Shown here one piece after another: positions 41,998 through 51,582 of a DNA stretch of 64,000 nt. The notes beneath the pieces were generated by a model. That model searched no databases. It saw only the letters and a program-made list of their open reading frames with translations, and was not told the DNA's origin. Positions within the stretch are counted from its first letter, which is position 1; every line of letters starts with the position of its first letter. The DNA is from Flavobacterium sp. HSC-61S13 (GTDB taxonomy: Bacteria > Bacteroidota > Bacteroidia > Flavobacteriales > Flavobacteriaceae): contig NZ_JALJZV010000002.1 of the NCBI RefSeq assembly GCF_024171535.1, positions 248,001-312,000 on the forward strand, in the 5' to 3' direction. Made by a program: the position numbers and the translations under genes.

Positions 41998-44900
41998 TTA
42001 AAAGAACATATAAAGGAAATCTGAAAAATGATATCGATAGTTAAAACCGTGCCCACTGTTATTATTACCTTCGTTTCTTGGATTTTTATATTTAGTATTT
42101 ACATTCTCTTTCTTGAATGCATTTAAATTGAAAAAATCTTCACTATCCTCAACATAACCTTTCGCTCCAGATCCGTACTTCTTATCAAAGTACTTTCCTC
42201 CTAAACTACTAGCCATAGCCTCATACCAACGTGTCCCATGACGACCTTCCTCTCTCACATGGTCACGCACACTTGGAAAAGCAACTGCGCTTAAATAAAA
42301 CGGCCCAAACTTCTGTGACTGCAAATAATGACCATATTCGTGCACAAAAAGATGATCCTTCCAGTCGGCAGTAAAATTTTGTGGGCCAAAAATATATTGT
42401 CCGACTGTAAAAGCCCCACTTTTCCAAACTCCACCTAAAGCTACCGCACCATCTAGATGCGTAACATTATTTACATAACCACCAAAGTTTAGAACATGTC
42501 CTACGAAATTCCCAATAGCAGTGTTAGCAAGTCCCCAAGTCCATTTATTGAGAATCTGACCAAAATTACCGGTAAACAATCCTCTATCTATTTGCCAAGC
42601 CCTTTCGGTTACACTCCAATCATAATGATGTACATTAACTCCATGCTCCAACACGTTAAATACAAGATCCATAGCACCGGAAATTATAGTTCCAAAAATC
42701 TCTCCACTTTCGTCTGTATACTTAAATGGATTCTGATATGCATAACTATATCTATTATAATTCTGCGAATTACTTGGATCTTGCACAAAATTATCTGGCG
42801 ACAAAAAGCGTCGTAAAACAGGATCATACAAACGTCTATTCATGTTTATAAGCTTCACACCTTGCAAATGTTCATGTCCAGTATATCCACGCTCAATAAA
42901 CGTTAATTTAGTCAAGACATTTCCTTGTCCATCAGTAACTGTACTTATATTTCCCCAAGGATCAAACCTACGTGACTCCACTAATTCACCATTTGAATTC
43001 GTTATTTTTATGATGCTACCTAAAAAATCCCTGTGTAAATAATAAATTGGCTGAACCCCTACTCCTTTAGCTATAGCCATAGCAGTATAAGCATCTCCCC
43101 CTAAATAAAACAAGAAGTCCACAGACGCATCAGCTAACTTATAGGTAACCTCAATCGATCCATCATGAGAATAGTGCCTTCTCAATGGACTCGTGGTTTT
43201 TACATTAGAATTATCCCCATAATACATCGTTGAACGCTGGTTAAAACTGTTGTAATCGAAATAAACCGATTCCCCCCCTACCTCTACAATCGACACTGGA
43301 CTCTTAAACGCATTGAATTCTATTTGTTGCTTCGGCCTAAGTCTGTAATAATCCAAAGCTTTGTCCGACAATTCGATTTCAGCCAGTTGATATAAATTTG
43401 AGTTTTTATAAGCAAAAGTACCCAGTTCATTTCCAGTAATGCGCCCCCGCTTATCGTAAGTTTGATTGTGCTGAACTTGCTCCAAATCTGTAAACGAAGT
43501 CAATCTGTCGTAATTATCATAGGTAAAGCTTTCTGCAGGAACAGTAGCCCCATTTAATATACTTTGATAACTCCTAGAAGTCAGATTCCCTCTAACCACA
43601 TCAAAAGTATTTACAAACTGTCGCACTGGTATAAACATGCCCCCTCGATGGGTACTCGACAACCAATATCCAAAAGCATCATAAGAATTTGTTACCCTAA
43701 TTCCATTACCCAACACATATTGCTTGAGCTGCCCACGTTCATTTCTCGATTCCTTAACGATTAAATCCACACCCGTTTGCAAATCTGTTATTTTATAATG
43801 ATGACCATTTTTGTAGGTGTTTTTTATAATCTTTTCCGAAGACACACCATAGGCAACCGCCTTTATTTTCTCTGTATCTTCACGTCCAAACTCGTCAAAA
43901 GTAAATTCTTTCTCATAAGTTACCAAAGGCGCATTTTCAGTAGTTTTATATAACCGATTAAAATCATCGTATTCATAGTTATATAAAAATTGCTCCCCAT
44001 TTATAAGCGACTGAGTAGATGTCAACAGTTTGGTTAAACTATTGTAATTGTATGTTGTAGCAACATTAGTATGAGCACCTATTATACCTTTCTGAATGAG
44101 CTTACCGTTATTATCAAAAGTAAAATCTGTAACACCTTTTGGCGTTACTTCTTGTATTAACTCCCCCAAAGCATTGTACTTATATGTATAAATTCCTGCA
44201 TCTGGATCAGTTGTTTTCGTTTTTCTTCCCCACGAATCCTGCTCCAAATTGATTGTAGTTCCTCCAAAAGAACTACTCTTTTCGTTACCATTAGAGTAAT
44301 AACTAAATAAAATCGGACTTTCATCGGATAAGTCATGAAGAGAAACTACCTTACCCTGAGTATTTCTGATACTAGTTTTGGTAGTCAATCCATCGGTTTT
44401 TATAGTACGCAATTTGTCGTACGTAAATTCTGTCTTTTTTCCTTTACTATCTACAATCTTATTGACTCTACCATATATATCGTAGTCCGTAGTACTCCAC
44501 AAGGCTGAACTCTCTTCGATAGCCGGGTCACTTTCACTTATCAATTGTTTGTACTTATTAAATTTGTAGAACTTGCGAATAAACACACCTGAGTTATTTA
44601 CACCGAAAGACTCTATCTTATTTCCGTACTTATCGTATTTTTCCCCACTAATACCTCCCTGTTCATCAGTTGATGTAACAGTAAGAATTTCAGACTGTTT
44701 TACATAAGAAATCGCAGTAGATTTATTTAAATAATCGGTAATCTTCGTCGGCAACCTAAAACTATTGTACACATATGAAGTAACCAAGCCCAATGAATTT
44801 GTTTCCTCCAACAAATTTCCTGTAGCTGTATCATATTTAAACCTACTAACCAATCCCTCAATATCAGTACTCTCAACTAAGAAACGCCCCGAAGCATCGT

Positions 44901-47900
44901 ATTTGTATTTAGTAACCCTCTCCACCATATCTGTGGCAATAGTACTCTTTTGAATAAGATTCCCACTATCATCATATAAACTATTTTCATCGATCACCTT
45001 TCCGTCGCCCAATACAATTTCCACAAACCCACCCACTGGAGGAAATGCCAGCGAAGAAGTAGGTTCATTCACATCAAACGGAATAATAGGTCCTGGTTCT
45101 CTTACAAAACTGTTACCACTTTCCCGTCTAAACTGCGAAACTAAACCCTTATCGTTATAAGTATAAGAAACCCTTCCCGCATAACCGGGAGAACCTACTA
45201 AACTATGGGTCTCCGTTTGGCTCTTAACCCTACTTCTGTAGTAAGGCGCATCATTTGCACTATTCTCAAAAACAGTAGCAACATTCTCCGTTTTATTCAA
45301 GACTTCAGTACCATCGTCCTTCCGTGTATTAAATACCGTTTTCTTTTTAACTACATCATTAAATGAATTGTACAAATTGGTTACTACCGTAGAGGTCCCT
45401 TGGAAATAATTAGTGGTTTTTTTAACTGTATTTCGAAGTTTAAAAACCTTGGTTGATGAAAGATCTGACGCATAAGTATAGTTCACCATTAAATCATACT
45501 GATGATCGGGCAACTCCATATTATTCGCAACTGTTGGAATTACCATAGTGGTAAAATTCAACCACCTACTACCCAAAATAGAAAAATCTTTTACTACACT
45601 GCCTCGCAGATTCAGATCAAATTCTTTCACATTTTTAATCACATCTTCTGGCTTACTAAACCAGCTTGTATTTACAGTGGCATGGAATCCAAGGAAACCC
45701 AACCCCTGCATATTTACTACCGGACTAGCATATGAGAAAAATTTCTTCAATCCATCATTGGTAGTAATACCACTAACAACAGATATATTTGGTAATGTAT
45801 TTAATTCTACGTTCGGATACTGCACGGATGTAAATGGATATCTCATAAAATGAGGCATCATTGCCATATTATCACTATTCGGATTAACACCATATTTTGC
45901 GTAAGAAATATGCTCTGAAATATTATCCCCATCCTTAATACTAATTAACTGCCTTTCATCCAACGCGTTAAAATTATAATTATACTTAAATATTTTATCA
46001 TTGGAGATAAACGCTAGCTGAAAAGCTTCCGTATTATCCTTGGGGTTTAATAATACACTAAGAGGATTAAACTGCCTATACACGTTAGGATCACTTATCG
46101 TAGTTATTGCTGATTTTGGTAAATAACCATGAATCTTCTGGAAATATCCTCCTTTATTTTTATATAAACTTATTGTATTTACCTGCCCTCCCTTACTTAC
46201 ATTATACATAGTATTATCTTTATATGTAAAGTCTGCTACTACTAAATCCGTTTTACCATCATTATTAATATCTACACTGTAGATGGCTGAGTAATCATAA
46301 TAACCTTGTATTACATTCTTCCCAGGTCGACTATAATTGACAAGTAGTGTTTCTGAACTCTTACTAAAAGATGCACCCGTACTATAAAAGAAGTGGTAAT
46401 AGGTATAATCGTCAATTAAAAGAAAATCCATCTTACCATCGCCATTATAATCCCCTAGAAGAAAATCGCTTGTTGCTTTAATATCGCTATCTGTCACAAA
46501 CCATAAACGCTGCAAGGAGTAATCATCATTTAAACCATACAAACTGGCAACACCATTTCCATAAACTAGAATATCCGTTTTACCATCACCATTAAAATCT
46601 GCTGATACCACCTTATCTCCAATCTTCAAGCCTATTAATCTACCGGTATTTTTAACAAAATCGCTTATTTTATTTCTGTTCATATCAATAAAATACGTGT
46701 TTCCGCCCGAATAAGTACTTGTTTGATGGCTATCTGCAGGATAGCCAGGCCGACACGTCATATAGGTATACTTAAAACTTTCTTCTATGACTATCAGATC
46801 CGTCAAGCCATCCCCATCAAAGTCACCACTTAACACTTCCTTTGGAATATCAAAAAACTCGTCGGCATAACATTGTGTCGTACGCTTGTCGATCTTAAAA
46901 TTCGGAAACAAATGCGTTTTGGAATACTCCTTATTGATATAGTTACTCCCTAAAGAATTCATATCAAACTTGCCAGTAGCATAATTTACCGAGATCCATC
47001 CTTCGTTAGGTAGTACTTTTTGATTGGAATCTAGGAATACCGCAGGAAGTATTTTTCTAACACTTTCATTCTTTGATATCCCAATATTTAATTCGTTGTC
47101 GTTATCTTTAGTTAAAAAGACAGAATAACTTCCTTCACCATTTAGAATGTAATCCAACTTCCCATCTCCGTTAAAATCACCGGTAACCGCCGTATGTGTA
47201 TTTCTTTGAACATAAGCTGGCGCGTTTGTTTTAACTTCTTCCAAGGAAAACTGACCTTCATAACTTGTAGGGTACTGAAACTTCAAAGGTGCTGAAGGAA
47301 CTAAATTTACTCCACTAAAAGAGGATATTGCGACCAATTGTAACTGTCCCAGTAATGTTTCCTTAAAATCTAAATCGTATTTTTTAAATATTTTTCCTTG
47401 ACTCTTAACTTGAATAGAACTCAAAGTCTTATCGTTAGAAAATCGATGACCGCCAGTATAAGAAATCTCGGGAGATATCTTGTCAATATATTCAAATACA
47501 ATTTCATTTTCATAAAGTCTAATGTTAGGAAAAGAAAGACCATTAGCCTCCCCTGTCATAGTAGTATTAGGTATATCTCCCGCAGTTTGTTCAACTGTCT
47601 CTGTAGGAAGTACCTGATTAATAAAAAATGTTCTACTTACATATTCAATTTTCGAAATTAACAACATATCACCAGAGGTGATATACTTATAGAACATTCC
47701 GACATTTGAGCTATTAATCCAAGAGGTGATTCCGAAATTCATTTTTGATCTAGAATTATCGCCAAACCCATAAAGCGCCGTAGATCCGTCTGGATGCATT
47801 ACCTTAAAATATTTAGGCCCAAAATTTACCCCATAAGGAGAAACACCATGGGAACTAATCTTAAGATTGGAATAAAACTCGGTTTCATATTCCGCTCCAT

Positions 47901-48303
47901 CCCCTCCATATATGCCAGATTTTAAAATCAATCGTTGACCATCCAAAGCAAACCGATCAGTAGTACTGAAATCTACTGGACGAATAAAACCATCGTGGTA
48001 TTTTGTAGCACTAATTCTACTGATTTGAGAAACACCTGACATGTCCCAACCTAACCCGGCTTTACCTCCATTGGCCTGACTATTATACACGAGTTTTAAT
48101 TCGGGCTCTATACCAGTAACTCCCTGGGGAACCTCGATAGAAACCTGATATATGGCCGCCCCACTTGTAGTTACATTTAATTCACCTATAGTCTTAGTAA
48201 TCAAATTTAACTCAACATCAGCAGGTGTATATGGGCCGGTGATTTGACCATAACCCATCGTGACAAATAATAGTAAAAAAATAATTGCGTAAAAATGTTT
48301 CAT
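41998..48303 (-). CDS. Giant SpvB/VCBS/RHS-repeat protein with C-terminal HEYGH metallopeptidase-like domain
   Basis: This 2101-residue secreted protein has a signal peptide (MKHFYAIIFLLLFVTMGYGQ) and then an SpvB-like domain (about 25-270; GVTGIEPELKLVYNSQANGG, GLGWDMSGVSQISRI). Five or more FG-GAP/VCBS repeats with calcium-type DxNxDGxxD motifs follow (GDFNGDGKLDYIL, GDFDGDGLTDLIV, ADFNGDGKTDILV, DINNDGKTDLVV), then a TcdB-middle-like region, many YD/RHS repeats, and the RHS core end (RRLYDPVLRRFLSPDNF, near 1828). The last 240 residues are a variable tip with HLFVHEYGHYLQSQ near 1986 and a downstream WYEAMAS, a zinc-peptidase-like pattern. It lies 8 nt after a T9SS-sorted small protein. 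The role is probably that of a polymorphic toxin or surface protein. Confidence 0.9.
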   Translation of the reverse strand: MKHFYAIIFLLLFVTMGYGQITGPYTPADVELNLITKTIGELNVTTSGAAIYQVSIEVPQGVTGIEPELKLVYNSQANGGKAGLGWDMSGVSQISRISATKYHDGFIRPVDFSTTDRFALDGQRLILKSGIYGGDGAEYETEFYSNLKISSHGVSPYGVNFGPKYFKVMHPDGSTALYGFGDNSRSKMNFGITSWINSSNVGMFYKYITSGDMLLISKIEYVSRTFFINQVLPTETVEQTAGDIPNTTMTGEANGLSFPNIRLYENEIVFEYIDKISPEISYTGGHRFSNDKTLSSIQVKSQGKIFKKYDLDFKETLLGQLQLVAISSFSGVNLVPSAPLKFQYPTSYEGQFSLEEVKTNAPAYVQRNTHTAVTGDFNGDGKLDYILNGEGSYSVFLTKDNDNELNIGISKNESVRKILPAVFLDSNQKVLPNEGWISVNYATGKFDMNSLGSNYINKEYSKTHLFPNFKIDKRTTQCYADEFFDIPKEVLSGDFDGDGLTDLIVIEESFKYTYMTCRPGYPADSHQTSTYSGGNTYFIDMNRNKISDFVKNTGRLIGLKIGDKVVSADFNGDGKTDILVYGNGVASLYGLNDDYSLQRLWFVTDSDIKATSDFLLGDYNGDGKMDFLLIDDYTYYHFFYSTGASFSKSSETLLVNYSRPGKNVIQGYYDYSAIYSVDINNDGKTDLVVADFTYKDNTMYNVSKGGQVNTISLYKNKGGYFQKIHGYLPKSAITTISDPNVYRQFNPLSVLLNPKDNTEAFQLAFISNDKIFKYNYNFNALDERQLISIKDGDNISEHISYAKYGVNPNSDNMAMMPHFMRYPFTSVQYPNVELNTLPNISVVSGITTNDGLKKFFSYASPVVNMQGLGFLGFHATVNTSWFSKPEDVIKNVKEFDLNLRGSVVKDFSILGSRWLNFTTMVIPTVANNMELPDHQYDLMVNYTYASDLSSTKVFKLRNTVKKTTNYFQGTSTVVTNLYNSFNDVVKKKTVFNTRKDDGTEVLNKTENVATVFENSANDAPYYRSRVKSQTETHSLVGSPGYAGRVSYTYNDKGLVSQFRRESGNSFVREPGPIIPFDVNEPTSSLAFPPVGGFVEIVLGDGKVIDENSLYDDSGNLIQKSTIATDMVERVTKYKYDASGRFLVESTDIEGLVSRFKYDTATGNLLEETNSLGLVTSYVYNSFRLPTKITDYLNKSTAISYVKQSEILTVTSTDEQGGISGEKYDKYGNKIESFGVNNSGVFIRKFYKFNKYKQLISESDPAIEESSALWSTTDYDIYGRVNKIVDSKGKKTEFTYDKLRTIKTDGLTTKTSIRNTQGKVVSLHDLSDESPILFSYYSNGNEKSSSFGGTTINLEQDSWGRKTKTTDPDAGIYTYKYNALGELIQEVTPKGVTDFTFDNNGKLIQKGIIGAHTNVATTYNYNSLTKLLTSTQSLINGEQFLYNYEYDDFNRLYKTTENAPLVTYEKEFTFDEFGREDTEKIKAVAYGVSSEKIIKNTYKNGHHYKITDLQTGVDLIVKESRNERGQLKQYVLGNGIRVTNSYDAFGYWLSSTHRGGMFIPVRQFVNTFDVVRGNLTSRSYQSILNGATVPAESFTYDNYDRLTSFTDLEQVQHNQTYDKRGRITGNELGTFAYKNSNLYQLAEIELSDKALDYYRLRPKQQIEFNAFKSPVSIVEVGGESVYFDYNSFNQRSTMYYGDNSNVKTTSPLRRHYSHDGSIEVTYKLADASVDFLFYLGGDAYTAMAIAKGVGVQPIYYLHRDFLGSIIKITNSNGELVESRRFDPWGNISTVTDGQGNVLTKLTFIERGYTGHEHLQGVKLINMNRRLYDPVLRRFLSPDNFVQDPSNSQNYNRYSYAYQNPFKYTDESGEIFGTIISGAMDLVFNVLEHGVNVHHYDWSVTERAWQIDRGLFTGNFGQILNKWTWGLANTAIGNFVGHVLNFGGYVNNVTHLDGAVALGGVWKSGAFTVGQYIFGPQNFTADWKDHLFVHEYGHYLQSQKFGPFYLSAVAFPSVRDHVREEGRHGTRWYEAMASSLGGKYFDKKYGSGAKGYVEDSEDFFNLNAFKKENVNTKYKNPRNEGNNNSGHGFNYRYHFSDFLYMFF

Positions 48304-48311
48304 AAAATTAT

Positions 48312-48779
48312 CTACTTTTTAATAACTTGAAATTGAACCTCTTGATTATCGTTGTAAATGCATACTACTCGATACCATCCTATAGGCAAATTCGAAAAGT
48401 CCAATTGCACTTGTTGTTTACCTTTTAATTGGTTAGCCGACTGTACAAATTGTCCCGACGTCGTATAGATTCTAATGTTGTCAACGATAATATCCGGAGT
48501 AGGCCAATTGATTGTAAACAAATCTTTCACCGGATTAGGATAGTATGTAAAACCTAATGAACCAGCCGTAACTATAGCGTTATTTAACATAATATTCGAA
48601 TTCACCACACTAACACCATCTTCTTTAAGTAGCGAAAAAGTCGAATTTTCAGTATTTTCTTCTCTAAATCCTCTGAAAATTTGATTCCCAGACTCATCAT
48701 AATCAAAAACAAGTATTGCATTTTGACCAAAAGCGGAAAAAAATACTGCAAAAAACACAAAAACTATAAGTTTTTTCAT
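48312..48779 (-). CDS. Small secreted protein with T9SS type A sorting domain
   Basis: This 155-residue protein has a signal peptide (MKKLIVFVFFAVFFSAFG). A short middle part contains VFDYDESGNQIFRGF, reminiscent of a YD/RHS repeat. The last 75 residues form a type IX sorting domain (FTYYPNPVKDLFTINW, IYTTSGQFVQ, LPIGWYRVVCIYNDNQEVQF). In such proteins the C-terminal domain directs export across the outer membrane. It is co-transcribed with the giant RHS gene (8-nt gap). It could recruit the RHS protein to the surface; that is inference. Confidence 0.88.
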   Translation of the reverse strand: MKKLIVFVFFAVFFSAFGQNAILVFDYDESGNQIFRGFREENTENSTFSLLKEDGVSVVNSNIMLNNAIVTAGSLGFTYYPNPVKDLFTINWPTPDIIVDNIRIYTTSGQFVQSANQLKGKQQVQLDFSNLPIGWYRVVCIYNDNQEVQFQVIKK

Positions 48780-48822
48780 AAAAAAAAATTTTAAACTTCA
48801 ATTACACAAACAAACGGATAAA

Positions 48823-48862
48823 TTATCAAAAAAAATAAATAATATTTGTTTTTTTTTGATAA
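48823..48862. repeat. Inverted repeat upstream of the T9SS/RHS operon
   Basis: TTATCAAAAAAAA (48823-48835) and TTTTTTTTGATAA (48850-48862) are perfect inverted copies around a 14-nt AT-only loop. They lie 44-83 nt upstream of the small T9SS gene. Possible operator or cruciform; no exact -7 element was found nearby. Confidence 0.55.
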
Positions 48863-49022
48863 AAAAAAGATTTCAAATTAAAAAAAAGACAAAAATAATT
48901 GTTAAAAACGGCAAAACAACTGATATAATAAGATCTTTTTAGAATTATACCCTTTAAATACTATCAGTAATATATTTTATCAGTTAAAACGACTATTCAA
49001 CTAACTATTAATTATAAAAGGC

Positions 49023-49030
49023 TATTTTTG
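49023..49030 (+). promoter_or_regulatory. Putative -7 element for the symporter gene
   Basis: TATTTTTG matches TAnnTTTG, 18 nt before the ATG at 49049. It overlaps the TTG at 49028 that opens the longer frame, arguing for the ATG as start. The leader would be about 12 nt. Confidence 0.45.
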
Positions 49031-49048
49031 AATCCTAAACAAGCTCCC

Positions 49049-50227
49049 ATGAAAAACTTAAGCAAAAACATCCTTTTCCAAATTATCATAGCCATAACCT
49101 TAGGAATTGTCTTTGGACTTTTTACTCCCGAAGCTATAGGTCGTGTTTTCGCGAGTTTTAATGCCATTTTTAGCTCATTTCTTTCCTTCACCATTCCATT
49201 GATCATCTTAGGACTTGTAGTGCCCGCAATCGGAAAATTAGGTAAAGGAGCCGGAGGTCTTCTAGTGCTGACCGTTGCCATAGCTTATGGCTCTACACTC
49301 TTTGCCGGATTCACAACCTACTTTGCCAGTGTGAATATTTTTCCCGAGCTGCTAGCCACACAAACCCAACAGTTGAATATAGCCGATAAAGTTTCGGATT
49401 TAGCACCTTATTTTACCATTGAGTTTACACCCATTATGGATGTGATGAGCGCTTTGGTATTAGCCTTTATAATCGGCATAGGTATTTCAAAATTAAATAA
49501 TTCTACTCTAGAAAACGCTTTTGACGACTTTTTAGTCATCATCACCAGCGTTATCAATAAAGTAATCATCCCCTTACTTCCGGTATTTATCTTTGGAATA
49601 TTTTTAAACATGTCTTATACTGGACAGGTCTTCTCCATCATACAAGTTTTTGTAAAAATCATCGGAGTCATTTTTGCCTTGCACATACTACTACTGATTA
49701 TTCAATTCAGCATCGCTGGTTTTATAGCACGTAAAAACCCGTTCCGATTACTGATTACGATGATGCCCGCATATTTCACAGCATTGGGCACCCAATCATC
49801 AGCAGCTACAATACCGGTTACCTTACAACAAACCCTTAAAAATGGCGTATCTGAAAAAATAGCCGGTTTTGTAATCCCCTTAGCTGCAAACATTCATTTG
49901 GCAGGAAGTACTTTAAAAATCGTCGCTTGCGCTATCGCTTTAATGCTATTACAAGGCCAACCGATTGAATTTGGCGCATTTGCTGGGTTTATCTGTATGC
50001 TGGGAATCGCTATGGTTGCTGCACCAGGGGTGCCTGGAGGAGCCATTATGGCCGCGATTGGAATTATCGCAAAAATGCTCGGTTTTAACGACGAAAGTCA
50101 AGCCTTAATGATTTCACTATATATCGCTATGGATAGTTTTGGTACTGCATGTAATGTTACCGGAGATGGTGCCATTGCTGTAGTTGTTGATGCCTTGACG
50201 AAAAAGAAAGCACAAGGTATATCTTAA
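49049..50227 (+). CDS. Dicarboxylate/amino acid:cation symporter (DAACS family)
   Basis: This is a 392-residue inner-membrane secondary transporter of the GltP/DctA family. Hydrophobic segments cover most of the protein. The conserved SSAATIPVTLQQ (serine-rich re-entrant loop), PLAANIHLAGS and MDSFGTACNVTGDGAIAVVV are visible, corresponding to the substrate and cation sites. The substrate may be glutamate, aspartate or C4-dicarboxylates. The 3' end overlaps the convergent repeat-protein gene by 4 nt. Confidence 0.93.
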   Translation: MKNLSKNILFQIIIAITLGIVFGLFTPEAIGRVFASFNAIFSSFLSFTIPLIILGLVVPAIGKLGKGAGGLLVLTVAIAYGSTLFAGFTTYFASVNIFPELLATQTQQLNIADKVSDLAPYFTIEFTPIMDVMSALVLAFIIGIGISKLNNSTLENAFDDFLVIITSVINKVIIPLLPVFIFGIFLNMSYTGQVFSIIQVFVKIIGVIFALHILLLIIQFSIAGFIARKNPFRLLITMMPAYFTALGTQSSAATIPVTLQQTLKNGVSEKIAGFVIPLAANIHLAGSTLKIVACAIALMLLQGQPIEFGAFAGFICMLGIAMVAAPGVPGGAIMAAIGIIAKMLGFNDESQALMISLYIAMDSFGTACNVTGDGAIAVVVDALTKKKAQGIS

Positions 50228-51579
50228 TTAATATAACGCAGTAATTTCTCTTTAAAATCCTCGAGATACTTGTTTAACACCGCCGCTTCAGCTCCATGGG
50301 CATAGCGCTCTTTAGCATAGGCGATAAGCTCTTTGCTACAGTGGTAGCTGAAAATCGTTGGCAACCAATCCACCGAATCATCAACAACTTTAAATAGAAT
50401 ATCCTGTTTACTCAGTTGGACTTTTTTACAGATTTTGTCCAAATACAGTCCTTTACCCAATTTGACATAAGACACCAGCAGACTTTTTGTAACAAACACT
50501 TCTGGAACGTCTAAGATATTGGGTTCAAACTTTGCATGACTCATCACACTTAAAATCAAGCTTTCCGAAAAAAATTGATTGGGTATATACATCAGCGACG
50601 TTCCCTTTTTTGCCGCCAATTCACAGAGTTCCAAAGTGATTAATTCTTCGGGAATCACCCCTAAGGCATAACCGTTTTTTTCAATCAACTCCAAGCATAA
50701 GTCGTAAGTAACATATTGAAGCGGCACAAAATCCAAAGCGGCATAACTGCTATTTAAAGCCAGCCAACACATTTTTTCATCGATAAGATACTCCGGAACC
50801 CTTTTGAGATCGCGAAAGTGAAGTGCTACTTTAGCACTCCAATAATCATAACCTTTCTCTATTCTTTTAGCAGCTCCATCAATAGTGACCACACCCTCGA
50901 AAAGCACCCACTCACCGTGACTTAAATCGCGTTTTAATTCCTCGAAATCCGTGGTTAAATAGTTGTCCAAATACTGCGTCAAAACCGGCGAACACAGCCA
51001 TTCTTCGGTTTCTTCATCTTCATAACAATCGTTTTCTACAGGATGATCATCCACCGTCCTACTGTTGTAATAAAACAATAGATTTTCTCTTTGCCCAAAC
51101 TGAGTATAATGGTCTTCAACTATAAAAATTGGAGCACAAACAACACCTTCAACATTTAAAAAACCATGATTATAATCGGTCATCACTACTTCTTCTGCAG
51201 TGATATCGCCAAGAACTTCAACATAAGCACCGCCCAACAGTACGCTCTGGCACCACACATTGCCTTGTATATAAACAAAGGGTCCATAATCACCCTCGGC
51301 ATTAATCATACAGCCCGAAACCTTAAGATTACCTAGAATTACTAATCCCTGTATGCGGTTGTCTTTTGAAATTTTTAATTTTAATAGCTTAAGTATATCC
51401 AACCTCCCCTGTTCTTCAAAAATATCCAATTGGAGATGCCCCTGCAGTTCAACATCTTCTTCAGCTACCAACAAAGCATCGTCCTCTGACCAATCGTCAT
51501 ACAGATCAAAACCTTCCAATTCCAATAGAAAAGGAAAACACTCCCTGACCTCTTTCACTGAAACTAATTTAAACGCCAT
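50224..51579 (-). CDS. Hypothetical protein: beta-helix-like N-terminus and DUF4116-like helical repeats
   Basis: Function unknown. The N-terminal half (about 30-170) has short strand repeats of the kind that form beta-helices (GLVILGNLKVSGCMIN, VYIQGNVWCQSVLLGG, VEVLGDITAEEVVMTD), resembling polymer-forming bactofilin-like folds. The C-terminal part (about 255-400) holds roughly five repeats of 22-24 residues beginning with a VP/IP pair (VPEYLIDEKMCWLAL, VPLQYVTYDLCLELI, IPEELITLELCELA, IPNQFFSESLILSVM, VPEVFVTKSLLVSYV), like DUF4116 repeats. There is no signal peptide, so it is probably cytoplasmic. It starts 3 nt after aat ends, so the two share a transcript. Confidence 0.75.
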   Translation of the reverse strand: MAFKLVSVKEVRECFPFLLELEGFDLYDDWSEDDALLVAEEDVELQGHLQLDIFEEQGRLDILKLLKLKISKDNRIQGLVILGNLKVSGCMINAEGDYGPFVYIQGNVWCQSVLLGGAYVEVLGDITAEEVVMTDYNHGFLNVEGVVCAPIFIVEDHYTQFGQRENLLFYYNSRTVDDHPVENDCYEDEETEEWLCSPVLTQYLDNYLTTDFEELKRDLSHGEWVLFEGVVTIDGAAKRIEKGYDYWSAKVALHFRDLKRVPEYLIDEKMCWLALNSSYAALDFVPLQYVTYDLCLELIEKNGYALGVIPEELITLELCELAAKKGTSLMYIPNQFFSESLILSVMSHAKFEPNILDVPEVFVTKSLLVSYVKLGKGLYLDKICKKVQLSKQDILFKVVDDSVDWLPTIFSYHCSKELIAYAKERYAHGAEAAVLNKYLEDFKEKLLRYIN

Positions 51580-51582
51580 TTT

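Noticed and set aside
41998..48303. RHS gene as part of a mobile or prophage island
   Set aside because: No integrase, transposase, tRNA junction or direct repeats flank it, and the base composition looks like the rest of the window.
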